64,000 bases of DNA from Methylophilus sp. TWE2 (GCF_001183865.1 NZ_CP012020.1:1488001-1552000); one strand, 5' to 3'; counted from the stretch's first letter, positions 17,508 through 27,571 are shown. Translations and numbers: made by a program. The notes: generated by a model from the letters alone, not told the origin.

Positions 17508-20500
17508 ATGGATGCACCTGAAATTTCCACCTTACAACCAGCCTTTATTCATCTGCGCTGTCACAGTGAATATTCCATTGTGGACGGCACAGTGCGTATT
17601 GACGATTACGTCAAGACCGCCAAAAACGATGCAATGCCTGCCATTGCCCTGACTGACCTTGCCAACCTGTTTGGCGCCGTAAAATTCTACAAAGCCGCTC
17701 GGGGCAAAGGCCTCAAGCCTGTTCTAGGCTGTGATGTGTGGGTTGAAAATACGGTGCAGCGTGACCAGCCCCACCGCATGTTGTTACTGGTTCAGGACCA
17801 GCAAGGCTACCGCAACTTATGTGAGTTGCTGTCTAAGGCGTACCTGGAGAACCAGTACCGTGAGCGGGCAGAAATCAAGGTTGAATGGCTAGTAGAGCAA
17901 AATGCCGGTTTGTTGATGCTGTCCGGTTTTTCGGCAGGGGATGTGGGGCAGGCGTTACAAGCAGGCAACCAGTCTCAAGCCATGCAATCTGCCCGCCAAT
18001 GGGCGAAGACTTTTAGTGGCCGCTATTATCTCGAAGTGCAACGTGTCCACGATAGAGATCGTCCTGAGGCGCATACGCAAGAGCAACTCATACAGCAAAC
18101 AGTATTGCTGGCACAACAACTGGATTTACCCGTGGTTGCTACACATCCTGTGCAATTCCAGACGCCGGATGACTTCATGGCACACGAGGCTCGTACCTGT
18201 ATTGCTGAAGGATATGTGCTGGCTGATAACCGTCGCCCGCGACGCTTTGTCGAGTCGCAATATGTGAAAACACAAGCAGAAATGCAGGCTTTGTTTGCGG
18301 ATATGCCTGTCGCATTACAAAACTCGGTGGAGATTGCCAAGCGTTGCAACTTGATGCTGACACTGGGTAAAAACTACCTGCCAGATTTCCCGACGCCAAA
18401 TGGCGAAAGCCTGGATGCCTACCTTGTTGACCAATCTAAAGCAGGGTTGGAGCATCGTTTGGCGTATTTATACCCGGATGAGCAGCAACGGGAAGCAAAG
18501 CGTGCCGAATACGAAGAGCGCTTACAGTTTGAGTGCAACATCATCGTACAAATGGGCTTTCCTGGTTACTTTCTGATCGTTGCCGACTTTATTAATTGGG
18601 CCAAAAACAATGGTGTGCCAGTTGGCCCTGGCCGGGGTTCCGGTGCTGGTTCCCTGGTGGCTTACAGTCTAGGGATTACCGACCTCGATCCGCTCAAATA
18701 CAACTTGCTGTTTGAGCGTTTCCTGAACCCTGAGCGGGTGTCCATGCCTGACTTCGATATTGACTTCTGTATGGAGGGACGAGATCGGGTCATCGATTAC
18801 GTCAAGCGCAAGTATGGCTTGGCATCGGTGTCACAGATCGCCACCTTCGGTACCATGGCGGCCAAAGCAGTGATCCGTGACGTTGGCCGTGTGCTGGATC
18901 TACCGTTTAACTTTGTTGATGGTATTGCGAAGTTGATTCCGATGGAGTTGGGCATCACGCTAGAATCCGCCCTGGAAAAAGAACCACAACTACAAGAGCG
19001 TCGCGAAAAAGAAGAAGAGGTCGCAGAATTACTTTCTCTGGCACTACGTCTTGAAGGTTTGGTGCGCAACATTGGTATGCACGCCGGTGGCGTACTGATT
19101 GCGCCAGGCAAGATTTCTGATTTCTCGCCGGTATATTGCCAGCCCAATGGCGACAGCCTGGTTAGTCAGTACGATAAAGACGACGTGGAGGCCGTAGGTC
19201 TGGTCAAGTTCGACTTCCTTGGCTTGCGTACGTTAACCATCCTCAATATGGCACTGGAAAACGCCAATGCCCAGCGCGCGCAGGAAGAATTACCGCCACT
19301 GAGTTTCGAGACGATTCCGCTGGATGACAAAAAGAGTTACCACCTGCTGAAAACAGCCAATACCACCGCGGTATTCCAGCTGGAATCGCGCGGCATGAAG
19401 GACATGCTCAAGCAGGCCAAGCCTGACTTGTTTGAAGATATTATTGCGCTGGTAGCACTGTATCGTCCGGGCCCGATGGACCTGATTCCTGACTTCTGCC
19501 GTCGTAAACATGGGACTCAGCGGGTCGAATACCCGCATGCCTCGACCGAGTCTATCCTTAAAGAGACCTATGGGATTGCCGTGTATCAGGAACAGGTGAT
19601 GCAGATCGCGCAGGTAGTGGCTGGCTATAGCCTGGGTGGTGCGGACTTGCTGCGTCGCGCCATGGGTAAGAAAAAACCCGAAGAAATGGTTAAGCAGCGC
19701 GAAATCTTTAACGAAGGTGCGCTCAAAAATGGCCTGAGCTTGCAACAATCTAACGAGCTGTTTGACTTGTTGGAAAAATTTGCCGGCTATGGCTTTAACA
19801 AGTCGCACGCGGCTGCTTATGCCTTGGTTGCTTACCACACGGCCTACCTCAAAGCCCATTATCCCGCGGCGTTCCTGGCGGCGACCATGTCTGCCGATAT
19901 GAACAACACCGACAACGTGCATACTTTCTTTGATGATTGTGGTGCCAATCATGTTGAAGTGTTGCCGCCTGATATCAATACCAGCATTTACCAGTTCAAA
20001 CCACTCAATGCGCAGCAGGTGCTGTACGGCTTAGGTGCTATCAAAGGCACTGGTCTGGCGGCGATCGAACTGATTATGGCTTCGCGCGAGGCGCAAGGCC
20101 CCTTTAAGGATTTGTTTGATTTCTGCCAGCGGCTCGACTTGCGCAAGGTCAACCGCCGAGTCATTGAGTCCTTGATCCGTGCTGGTGCGTTCGACAAACT
20201 TGAACAGAACCGCGCCGCCTTGCTGGCGGGCCTGGATACCGCGATCAGTGTGGCAGAGCAAGGCGCAGCTCACGCCGGGCAGGATTGCTTGTTTGGTGGT
20301 GTGATTGAAACGCGTCATGAATTACCGGCCATCCCGGCATGGAGCCCTGAACAAGCCTTGCAGGAAGAGAAAACGGCGCTCGGCTTTTACCTCAGTGGTC
20401 ATCCATATTTAAGTTACAAAGCGCAGTTAGGACCTTTTATCAAAGGCAACCTCAGCGAACTCGCTCCGCAGGATCAGCCTAAACTGCTGGCAGGCGTGGT

Positions 20501-20987
20501 CATGGGCGTGCGCGTTCGCATGACGCAGCGCGGAAAAATGGCGATCGTGACGCTGGATGACGCGGTTGGCCGTGCTGATGTGGTGATTGGCGCAGAACTG
20601 CTGACACAGCATGCGCAATGGATCAAAGAAGACCTGTTGCTGGTGGTAGAGGGGCGTATCAGCCACGATGAGTTTTCTGGCGGCATCCGTGTCAGTGCCA
20701 GAAAGCTCTATGACCTGGCGGCGGTCAGAAACCGTTTTGCGCAGATGCTCACCATCAGTTGCAATGGTTCGTCTGATGTCCATCGCCTCATGACTGTGCT
20801 CACACCTTATCGTTATGCCGGTGAAGAACAAAAACGTTGCCCGATCAAAGTGGACTATCATAACCAGGCTGCGCAGGTCAGTCTGATGCTTGGAGATGAC
20901 TGGCAAGTCGTGTTGCATGACGACCTGCTACATAATTTACAAGGCTGGTTGTCAAAAGAAAACGTCAAAATCCTTTATAATGCCTGA
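17508..20987 (+). CDS. dnaE: DNA polymerase III alpha subunit
   Basis: The main replicative polymerase, 1159 residues. The N-terminal PHP domain begins FIHLRCHSEYSIVDG. Palm catalytic aspartates are in MPDFDIDFCMEGRD, preceded by GPGRGSGAGSLVAYSLGI, and FNKSHAAAYALVAY is in the fingers. A tandem helix-hairpin-helix and an OB domain (VVMGVRVRMTQRGKMAIVTLDD) come near the C-terminus. The length matches the E. coli protein. ATGs at 17487 and 17508 are both possible, and the second was chosen from the position of the conserved N-terminus. It is divergent from the tpx pair and precedes accA. Confidence 0.97.
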   Translation: MDAPEISTLQPAFIHLRCHSEYSIVDGTVRIDDYVKTAKNDAMPAIALTDLANLFGAVKFYKAARGKGLKPVLGCDVWVENTVQRDQPHRMLLLVQDQQGYRNLCELLSKAYLENQYRERAEIKVEWLVEQNAGLLMLSGFSAGDVGQALQAGNQSQAMQSARQWAKTFSGRYYLEVQRVHDRDRPEAHTQEQLIQQTVLLAQQLDLPVVATHPVQFQTPDDFMAHEARTCIAEGYVLADNRRPRRFVESQYVKTQAEMQALFADMPVALQNSVEIAKRCNLMLTLGKNYLPDFPTPNGESLDAYLVDQSKAGLEHRLAYLYPDEQQREAKRAEYEERLQFECNIIVQMGFPGYFLIVADFINWAKNNGVPVGPGRGSGAGSLVAYSLGITDLDPLKYNLLFERFLNPERVSMPDFDIDFCMEGRDRVIDYVKRKYGLASVSQIATFGTMAAKAVIRDVGRVLDLPFNFVDGIAKLIPMELGITLESALEKEPQLQERREKEEEVAELLSLALRLEGLVRNIGMHAGGVLIAPGKISDFSPVYCQPNGDSLVSQYDKDDVEAVGLVKFDFLGLRTLTILNMALENANAQRAQEELPPLSFETIPLDDKKSYHLLKTANTTAVFQLESRGMKDMLKQAKPDLFEDIIALVALYRPGPMDLIPDFCRRKHGTQRVEYPHASTESILKETYGIAVYQEQVMQIAQVVAGYSLGGADLLRRAMGKKKPEEMVKQREIFNEGALKNGLSLQQSNELFDLLEKFAGYGFNKSHAAAYALVAYHTAYLKAHYPAAFLAATMSADMNNTDNVHTFFDDCGANHVEVLPPDINTSIYQFKPLNAQQVLYGLGAIKGTGLAAIELIMASREAQGPFKDLFDFCQRLDLRKVNRRVIESLIRAGAFDKLEQNRAALLAGLDTAISVAEQGAAHAGQDCLFGGVIETRHELPAIPAWSPEQALQEEKTALGFYLSGHPYLSYKAQLGPFIKGNLSELAPQDQPKLLAGVVMGVRVRMTQRGKMAIVTLDDAVGRADVVIGAELLTQHAQWIKEDLLLVVEGRISHDEFSGGIRVSARKLYDLAAVRNRFAQMLTISCNGSSDVHRLMTVLTPYRYAGEEQKRCPIKVDYHNQAAQVSLMLGDDWQVVLHDDLLHNLQGWLSKENVKILYNA
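20952..20981 (+). promoter_or_regulatory. Possible accA promoter inside the end of dnaE
   Basis: A perfect TATAAT (20976-20981) lies in the last codons of dnaE, 40 bases before accA, with a weak TCAAAA -35 at 18-bp spacing. It would allow accA expression apart from dnaE. Confidence 0.4.
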
Positions 20988-21020
20988 ACTTTTTTCTAAG
21001 AACTCATATTGGAATTCACA

Positions 21021-22016
21021 ATGAGTGCAAAACGTTTAACGCCTAGTAAACTGACTTATCTCGATTTTGAGCAGCCTATTGCTGAACTCGAGAAGCGAAT
21101 TGAAGCCTTACAGGTTTCACATGATGAACATGATTCTCTGGATATTTCCAAAGAGCTGGATTTGCTGCAAAAGAAGAATAGTAAGCTGTTGCAAGATACT
21201 TACCAGAGCCTGACAGCCTGGCAAATTTCCCAAGTCGCAAGACATCCTCAACGTCCTTACACCATTGATTACATCAATGCCTTATTCACTGATTTCCAGG
21301 AGTTGCATGGTGACCGTGCCTATGCCGATGACCCAGCCATTGTTGGCGGTATTGCGCGTTTTAAAGGCATCCCGGTGATGGTGATGGGCCACCAGAAAGG
21401 CCGTGATATCAAAGAGCGCCAATACCGTAATTTCGGTATGCCTCGTCCAGAAGGCTACCGCAAAGCCTTGCGATTGTTTCGCCTGGCTGAAAAATTCCAC
21501 ATGCCTATCATTACCTTCATTGATACTCCCGGCGCTTATCCAGGTATCGGTGCAGAAGAGCGAGGCCAATCCGAGGCGATTGCGCGTAACCTCTATGTCA
21601 TGGCCGAGTTGAAAACCCCGATTATTGGGGTCGTCATCGGTGAGGGTGGTTCTGGTGGTGCCCTGGCGTTGGGCGTGGTAGACCATTTGAACATGTTGCA
21701 ATATTCAACTTACTCTGTGATTTCACCTGAAGGCTGCGCATCCATTTTGTGGAAAAGCGCCAGCAAAGCACCGGATGCCGCTGAAACATTGGGCATCACT
21801 GCAGACCGACTGAAGTCGTTGGGTTTGGTAGACACCATCGTCAGTGAGCCACTGGGTGGTGCTCATCGCAATTACGAAGAAGTGATGGAACGTATTGGTC
21901 AAGCCATCGGCCAGCAACTTAAAGCGCTGCAAGCCAAAAAATTGCCACAACTGCTGGAATCACGTTACCAGCGCCTGATGAGTTACGGTAAATTCAAAAC
22001 AACCAGTGAAAAATAG
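21021..22016 (+). CDS. accA: Acetyl-CoA carboxylase carboxyltransferase alpha subunit
   Basis: Protein of 331 residues, one half of the carboxyltransferase that makes malonyl-CoA. It shows [18 protein letters not shown] at the N-terminus, [40 protein letters not shown], and the oxyanion-hole [18 protein letters not shown] four codons earlier is in frame but the ATG gives the family N-terminus. It is located between dnaE and tilS, a common betaproteobacterial order. Confidence 0.97.
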   Translation: MSAKRLTPSKLTYLDFEQPIAELEKRIEALQVSHDEHDSLDISKELDLLQKKNSKLLQDTYQSLTAWQISQVARHPQRPYTIDYINALFTDFQELHGDRAYADDPAIVGGIARFKGIPVMVMGHQKGRDIKERQYRNFGMPRPEGYRKALRLFRLAEKFHMPIITFIDTPGAYPGIGAEERGQSEAIARNLYVMAELKTPIIGVVIGEGGSGGALALGVVDHLNMLQYSTYSVISPEGCASILWKSASKAPDAAETLGITADRLKSLGLVDTIVSEPLGGAHRNYEEVMERIGQAIGQQLKALQAKKLPQLLESRYQRLMSYGKFKTTSEK

Positions 22017-22023
22017 TCCCTTC

Positions 22024-23469
22024 ATGCTGGCCACACTGGAAAATGTCCTTGCGACTTTTCTTCGTGGCCAAAATGCTGTCTCGCCCTCGCCATCACCACA
22101 TCTGCTGCTAGCATTGAGTGGTGGTGTTGATTCTGTTGTATTGCTACATGCATTGGTGCTGCTGCGTACGCAGTTGCCATTTACCTTGTCGGCTATGCAT
22201 GTGCATCATGGGTTGAGCCCCAATGCAGATGGCTGGTTGCATTTGTGCGAACGGTTATGCCTGGAGCGCAATGTTCCGTTTTATAGCGAAAAAGTGCATG
22301 TGAGTTCTCACAGTGGGCTGGGCATTGAAGCAGCGGCGCGGGATGCCCGTTACCAGGCACTGGAGCGCGTACGCCAGCAACGCTCTGCATCCGCCATTCT
22401 GACCGCACATCATATGCAGGATCAGGCCGAAACCCTGTTGTTGCAATTGATGCGTGGTGCAGGCGTCAAAGGCTTGAGTGCCATGGGGCAGTGGGATTCA
22501 GGCCGGCATTTGCTCAGACCGCTATTGACGGTGTCCAAGGACGAGTTGTTGCAATATGCATCTGAGCAGCAACTGACATGGGTTGAGGACGAAAGTAACA
22601 CCGATGTGAGTTATGACCGTAACTTTATGCGGCAAAAGGTCATGCCTGTCATGCGTGAGCGTTACCCACAGCTGGATAATGCCTTATTGAGGAGCGCCAC
22701 CCATCTGGCAGAAGCACAAACCTTGCTGGATACCCTTGCGTATCAGGATTTGCAGGCATGCGATGTCCGGGGTGAGTGGCTGGGCCAGTCTCTGGATATT
22801 TCACGGTTATACGCGCTTGGCGAGGTGCGCGCCAAGAATTTGTTACGCTTCTGGTTTCAGCAACTGAATTTGCGTATGCCCAATAGTGAGCAATTGCAGG
22901 ATTACTGGCAGCAGCTTTCTTCTGTGAAGCCGCATCGATATTTGCATCTGCCATTGCAAGGTCAAACCCAGCATCATAAGGCTTACCTGCATCATTACCA
23001 GCAGCGCTTATATTGCGTTGGCAAACCTGCAGCCCTACCGCAAACGCCGCTCATTTGGCAAGGCCACCAAAACCAGGTGTGGGGCGAGTGGCAAGTCCAG
23101 TTCAAGGTCAGCAAAGCACGCGGTATTGCCTTGGCCAAGCTTGGTATCTCTCCAGCCGCTATTACCTTAAATAAGCGGTATGGCCAGCCTATCCCATTAC
23201 CTGAGGGTATCGAATTGCTGTTGATGCCACGTGGTGGTGGTGAAGCTTTGCAACCGGATGCCAAGCGGCCAAGGCGTGAATTAAAAGTTATTTTCCAGAT
23301 GCTGGCAGTGCCTCCCTGGCAGCGCGCTTTTTATCCTGTTGTTCAGGTCAAAACCACTCAACCAGTTTCCTCTCATTCTCTAGTTGCTTTAGCTGGGCTG
23401 GCGGTAGATCATGCCTGGCATCCAGGCCGTAATGCTTACGGCCTAGAAATTTTCCTCACCCCTCTGTAA
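22024..23469 (+). CDS. tilS: tRNA(Ile)-lysidine synthetase
   Basis: Protein of 481 residues that modifies C34 of tRNA-Ile(CAU) to lysidine so that it reads AUA. The PP-loop is LLALSGGVDSVVLLHAL near residue 35. HVHHGLSPNAD, EAAARDARY and TAHHMQDQAETLLLQLMRG follow, and the substrate-binding and C-terminal domains are present (LLMPRGGGEALQPD...RRELKVIFQ). A GTG six codons upstream would overlap the end of accA. The ATG just past the accA stop was chosen without a clear ribosome binding site at either. Confidence 0.95.
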   Translation: MLATLENVLATFLRGQNAVSPSPSPHLLLALSGGVDSVVLLHALVLLRTQLPFTLSAMHVHHGLSPNADGWLHLCERLCLERNVPFYSEKVHVSSHSGLGIEAAARDARYQALERVRQQRSASAILTAHHMQDQAETLLLQLMRGAGVKGLSAMGQWDSGRHLLRPLLTVSKDELLQYASEQQLTWVEDESNTDVSYDRNFMRQKVMPVMRERYPQLDNALLRSATHLAEAQTLLDTLAYQDLQACDVRGEWLGQSLDISRLYALGEVRAKNLLRFWFQQLNLRMPNSEQLQDYWQQLSSVKPHRYLHLPLQGQTQHHKAYLHHYQQRLYCVGKPAALPQTPLIWQGHQNQVWGEWQVQFKVSKARGIALAKLGISPAAITLNKRYGQPIPLPEGIELLLMPRGGGEALQPDAKRPRRELKVIFQMLAVPPWQRAFYPVVQVKTTQPVSSHSLVALAGLAVDHAWHPGRNAYGLEIFLTPL

Positions 23470-23472
23470 TTC

Positions 23473-23520
23473 TGGTTGTAATAAACCACTTTAAACCATA
23501 AAATTGGTTGTATGTAACCA
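23473..23520. promoter_or_regulatory. Two matching operator-like sites upstream of the TonB receptor
   Basis: TGGTTGTAATAAACCA (23473-23488) and TGGTTGTATGTAACCA (23505-23520) are both perfect TGGTT-N6-AACCA inverted repeats. Their centres are 32 bp apart, about three helical turns, as expected for cooperative binding of one dimeric regulator. The regulator is unknown. Confidence 0.55.
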
Positions 23521-23531
23521 TTTTTATGGTT
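23494..23531 (+). terminator. Long A/T-rich hairpin after tilS
   Basis: AACCATAAAA pairs with TTTTATGGTT and the stem continues inward through TGGTT/AACCA with one T-T mismatch, giving about 15 pairs round a 6-base loop. It overlaps the second operator-like site. It could end tilS transcription, though no clean T tract follows. Confidence 0.45.
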
Positions 23532-23585
23532 GATATCCACCAGTCCTTATTTTAATTAATTGATTTTAATGATCTTTTTTTGGTA

Positions 23586-23608
23586 GCAATAACCGGTACG
23601 GTTATTGC
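23586..23608. promoter_or_regulatory. Palindrome in the TonB receptor leader
   Basis: GCAATAACCG-GTA-CGGTTATTGC is a perfect 10-bp inverted repeat with a 3-base centre, 59 bases before the receptor start. It shares AACC/GGTT half-sites with the two upstream sites and may be a further operator or a leader hairpin. Confidence 0.5.
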
Positions 23609-23666
23609 TCGATAGAAGTGCTTTTAAATCAAAATAAAAGTATTTCGGGAAAAGGGACATTACTTT

Positions 23667-26126
23667 ATGAAAAAAAATACAATCAAGCCTTTAGTCCTCG
23701 CCATCGTATCTGCTTATGCTGCAGAGGTGGCGATTGCTAAAGCCGACTCATTAAATCTGGAAAAAGTTGAGGTATATAGCACTACTCCATTAAAGGGGAT
23801 AGGTGTGCCACTTCACAAGGTGCCAGCCAATATTCAGATGGCTAATCCTGATGCAATTAATAACCAAACCGGTGTTTCTATTGCAGATTATATGAATAAC
23901 AATATGCAAGGCGTGACGGTTACAGAGTTGGGCGGTAACCCTTGGCAGCCGGAAATTAATTTCCGTGGTTATTCTGCTTCTTCATTGTTGGGTAATCCAC
24001 AAGGCCTTTCAACTTATATTGATGGCGTGCGTATCAACGAACCATTTGGCGATGTGACTTCATGGGACAAAATCCCCAGTTTCGCGATTGGCAACATGCA
24101 GTTAATTCCAGGCTCAAATCCATTGTTCGGTTTGAATACACTGGGCGGCGCGATTGCGATACAGACCAAGAGCGGTCGAGACAATCAGGGTGCGGCCGTT
24201 GAGTACGAAGCAGGCTCATGGGGTCGTCAACGTGCCTTAGCTGAGTACGGTGGTGTGTCAAAGGATGGCTCAGTTGATTACATGATTGGTTTCCAGCATA
24301 CGACTGAAAATGGCTGGAGAAAATACTCACCATCGCATGTGAACCAGTTATTTGCAAAAACTGGATGGCAAAACGAAACCACCAAGCTGGATTTAACTTA
24401 CATAGGTGCAGATAACACTTTGATTGGTAACGGTTTGACACCAGAGTTTCTGTTGAGTGGTGATCGTGACCAAATTCACACACGCCCTGATGCAACTAAC
24501 AATTACTCACACTTCCTGGCTTTGAATGGCAGTCACTGGCTGAATAATGACACCATGCTGTCTGGTAATGTCTATTACAAGAAGTCTAACCGCAGAACCA
24601 AAAATGGTGATGGATATGAAGGCGAGGCTGACATTGGTGAGGCGTTGGCAGGCTATCCAAACATTACCTGCGATCCAGGCTCTCCTGATGACTGTGAGCT
24701 GACCGGTGCAGTGATGAATAGAACTCACACTAGCCAGAATACTTATGGTGCAACGGGTCAGGCAACCTTCAATCAAGACTTGTTCGGCAAAGAAAACCAG
24801 TTCGTGGTCGGTGCCGGGTATGATTACAGTCTCATTCGCTTCAAGCAATCGGAGCAAATCAATATTGGTGATACAGACGGCACTGTGCTGAATAACGGCG
24901 TGGCGTTTACAGAGAGTGATCCAGTATTTGATCCTACCCGCGCACCTGTCCTTGAAGGTGATGGTGCGCTTGGCCAACGTCAGACAGTCGGATTAACCGG
25001 CAAGCAGTACACGGCCCGCTTATTTGCAACAGATACACTCTCTCTTAATGAATTCTGGCATCTGAATGCAGGCGCGAGTTGGAACTTTACGCGTATCGAC
25101 AACACTGATACTTTGCGTGGTCCTGCATCAGCCGCGAACAACTTTAATAGCCTGACTGCGAAAGATAGTTACACTCGCTTGAATCCTACTGTCGGTCTAA
25201 CCTATACACCAACCAAATCGCTCACGGTGTACACCTCTTACAGTGAATCCAGCCGTGCGCCAACCGCAATTGAAGTGGGTTGTTCTAATCCGGCCTCTCC
25301 TTGTCTGTTGCCAGCTGCATTGGCAGATGATCCGCCTTTGAATCAAGTAGTTGCTAAAACCTATGAGTTTGGTGGACGTGGACAATTGACCGACAACGTA
25401 TTCTGGAATGCCGGTGTTTACCATGCAATTAACCATGATGACATCCAGTTTACAGCGGCAAATTCACAAACTGGCGCCGGATACTTTAAAAACGTAGGTA
25501 GAACCAAGCGCCAAGGTATTGACCTGGGTGTCAATGGTTTTATTGAAAAGTTTAAGTGGAGTGCTTCATACAGCTTTGTAGATGCTACTTATGATACTGA
25601 TGTTGAGTTTGTAAATGCGTCTAACTCAAGTGGTGTAGCTAATAACGGTATTTATACTGCTAGAAGTGGCGACAGGATTCCTGCGATTCCACAACATCAA
25701 CTCAAATTACGTGCTCAATACGCAGTTACCCAAAGCTGGAATATCGGTACCAATGTGATCGGCTACTCCAGCCAGTATGTGTTAGGTAACGAGAATAATA
25801 GTCATCAATCCAATTCAGCAGCTTGTAATGCTGGCGATGATTGTGCAACGGGTCGCGGCAAACTGGGCGGTTACTTTATTGTCAACCTGGATAGCCAATA
25901 CAACTTCGGTAATGGCTGGAAAATGTTTGCCAAAGCAACCAATATCTTTGACAAAGACTATTACATCGCAGGCCGTTTAGCCGAGAGCCTGTTTGATAAT
26001 AATGGCAACTTTGATGACGAACGTAAAGTGCTAAGCCTGTTGCCTGGAGCACCGCGTGCAGCCTGGTTTGGTGTGCGTTACGAGTTCAAACCTAAGCAAT
26101 CATTAGCTAGCTACGATAACGACTAA
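23667..26126 (+). CDS. TonB-dependent outer-membrane receptor
   Basis: Protein of 819 residues. A signal peptide (MKKNTIKPLVLAIVSAYAAE) is followed by a TonB-box-like LEKVEVYST. A plug domain has INFRGYSASSLLGNPQGLST and IPGSNPLFGLNTLGGAI, and a 22-strand-type barrel is rich in aromatic strand ends. The barrel closes at GVRYEF, where receptors normally end, but 12 further residues (KPKQSLASYDND) follow. The substrate cannot be told from the sequence. It is 17 bp upstream of a response regulator in the same operon and has paired operator-like sites before it, so it is probably an inducible nutrient or metal-chelate importer. Confidence 0.9.
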   Translation: MKKNTIKPLVLAIVSAYAAEVAIAKADSLNLEKVEVYSTTPLKGIGVPLHKVPANIQMANPDAINNQTGVSIADYMNNNMQGVTVTELGGNPWQPEINFRGYSASSLLGNPQGLSTYIDGVRINEPFGDVTSWDKIPSFAIGNMQLIPGSNPLFGLNTLGGAIAIQTKSGRDNQGAAVEYEAGSWGRQRALAEYGGVSKDGSVDYMIGFQHTTENGWRKYSPSHVNQLFAKTGWQNETTKLDLTYIGADNTLIGNGLTPEFLLSGDRDQIHTRPDATNNYSHFLALNGSHWLNNDTMLSGNVYYKKSNRRTKNGDGYEGEADIGEALAGYPNITCDPGSPDDCELTGAVMNRTHTSQNTYGATGQATFNQDLFGKENQFVVGAGYDYSLIRFKQSEQINIGDTDGTVLNNGVAFTESDPVFDPTRAPVLEGDGALGQRQTVGLTGKQYTARLFATDTLSLNEFWHLNAGASWNFTRIDNTDTLRGPASAANNFNSLTAKDSYTRLNPTVGLTYTPTKSLTVYTSYSESSRAPTAIEVGCSNPASPCLLPAALADDPPLNQVVAKTYEFGGRGQLTDNVFWNAGVYHAINHDDIQFTAANSQTGAGYFKNVGRTKRQGIDLGVNGFIEKFKWSASYSFVDATYDTDVEFVNASNSSGVANNGIYTARSGDRIPAIPQHQLKLRAQYAVTQSWNIGTNVIGYSSQYVLGNENNSHQSNSAACNAGDDCATGRGKLGGYFIVNLDSQYNFGNGWKMFAKATNIFDKDYYIAGRLAESLFDNNGNFDDERKVLSLLPGAPRAAWFGVRYEFKPKQSLASYDND

Positions 26127-26143
26127 TATAAAAGGGACCAGGC

Positions 26144-27559
26144 GTGCTTTCACAACTTTCATCATCCACGGACAAATCTGTTTTTTTGCCATTCAAGAAA
26201 AAAATTCTGTTGGTAGAGGATGAGGTGCTATTTGCAAAAGCGGTAGTCAAGCGTTTGCAAAAAGCCGGATTCGAGTGCGAGCACGCTGAGTCTCTGCAAG
26301 ATGCCAGATTGCTGGTCAAGCAATTTGAACCAGACATGGCCTTACTGGATATGCGCTTGCCGGATGGTAATGGTCTGGATTTACTGTCTGATTTTGTTGC
26401 AAGAAATATTAATACTATCGTGATGACTGCCTTTGGCGACGTGAGCGATGCGGTCAACGCCATCAAACTGGGCGCGATTGATTACTTGAAAAAGCCCATT
26501 GATCTTGAAGAGTTGTTGCTCATTATCCAAAAAAACGAAAAAACAACTGATTTACAGACCAGCCTGGATTATTCCCGGCAACGAGATACCATAGTGAATG
26601 AGTCGGTGCAGCTCATTGGTGAAAGTGCTGCCATGCAAAGCGTGCGTCAGCAAATTACCAGAATTGCGCAACTGAGCGCACTCAGCGATGCGGTCCAGCC
26701 AACTGTTTTGATTACTGGCGAAACAGGTACAGGCAAAGATGTTGTCGCCCGTTACTTACACGCTAATTGTGCCAATCATGACAAGCCTTTTGTACATGTG
26801 GATTGCGCCTCTTTACCAGCAGAGTTGATTGAAAGCGAACTGTTTGGCCATGAGAAGGGTGCCTTTACCAATGCAGTGGCTTCCCGTCCTGGCTTGATCG
26901 AGTCAGCCGAAGACGGGACTTTATTCCTGGATGAGATTGGCGAACTGCCCCTGGGCTTGCAGGCAAAATTACTTAATGTGCTGGAACGCAGAATGGTACG
27001 GCGCCTGGGTTCGACCAAAGAGCGTCCTGTTCAAGCACGTATTATTGCTGCAACCAATCGAGATTTGTATCAGATGTCTAGCGAAGGGCGTTTCCGCTCA
27101 GACCTTTATTACCGTTTAAATGTCATCACCATGCAGATGCCGCCACTGCGAGATCGTGGCCAGGATGTGTTGTTGCTGGCAAATTACTTCAGGCAAATGA
27201 CCGAAAAGCGGTATGCGTTACCGCATCACGAATTTAGCCCGTTGGCGCTGATGGCAATACAAGGTTACCACTGGCCTGGCAATGTGCGTGAAATGCGGCA
27301 CCAAATCAGCCGCGCTGTATTGATGTGTACGCAAGCCATGATCTCTGAGCATGATCTGGGGTTGCCGCAAATGGCGGCAGTCAATGGCAATCCAGTCGCA
27401 CAGGGAGATGCACCGGTAACCCTCGATGGCGCAGAAAAGGCCATGTTACTCAATGCATTAGAGCAGTCTCGTAATAATGTCTCGAAAGCGGCCCGATTGT
27501 TGGGAATCACCCGCATGACCATGCGCTACCGCATGGATAAACACGGCATTTCCGTTTAG
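26144..27559 (+). CDS. NtrC-type response regulator with variant GAFTNA loop
   Basis: Protein of 471 residues. A receiver domain (KKILLVEDEVLF, phospho-acceptor Asp69 in ALLDMRLPDG, conserved KKP) is followed by an AAA+ domain with Walker A TGETGTGKD (191-199) and Walker B LFLDEIGEL (260-268). The sigma-54 contact loop reads GAFTNA (239-244) in place of GAFTGA. A Fis-type helix-turn-helix (NNVSKAARLLGITRMTMRYR) ends the protein. The start is GTG with a good AAAGGGA site. No histidine kinase is adjacent. Co-transcription with the TonB receptor suggests it controls that uptake system. Confidence 0.9.
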   Translation: MLSQLSSSTDKSVFLPFKKKILLVEDEVLFAKAVVKRLQKAGFECEHAESLQDARLLVKQFEPDMALLDMRLPDGNGLDLLSDFVARNINTIVMTAFGDVSDAVNAIKLGAIDYLKKPIDLEELLLIIQKNEKTTDLQTSLDYSRQRDTIVNESVQLIGESAAMQSVRQQITRIAQLSALSDAVQPTVLITGETGTGKDVVARYLHANCANHDKPFVHVDCASLPAELIESELFGHEKGAFTNAVASRPGLIESAEDGTLFLDEIGELPLGLQAKLLNVLERRMVRRLGSTKERPVQARIIAATNRDLYQMSSEGRFRSDLYYRLNVITMQMPPLRDRGQDVLLLANYFRQMTEKRYALPHHEFSPLALMAIQGYHWPGNVREMRHQISRAVLMCTQAMISEHDLGLPQMAAVNGNPVAQGDAPVTLDGAEKAMLLNALEQSRNNVSKAARLLGITRMTMRYRMDKHGISV

Positions 27560-27571
27560 CCATCAATAAGT

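Noticed and set aside
17327..17530. 68-codon N-terminal extension of the Tpx paralogue with a hydrophobic segment
   Set aside because: It would overlap the start of dnaE on the other strand and precedes the point where the protein aligns with Tpx. The extension is most likely non-coding.
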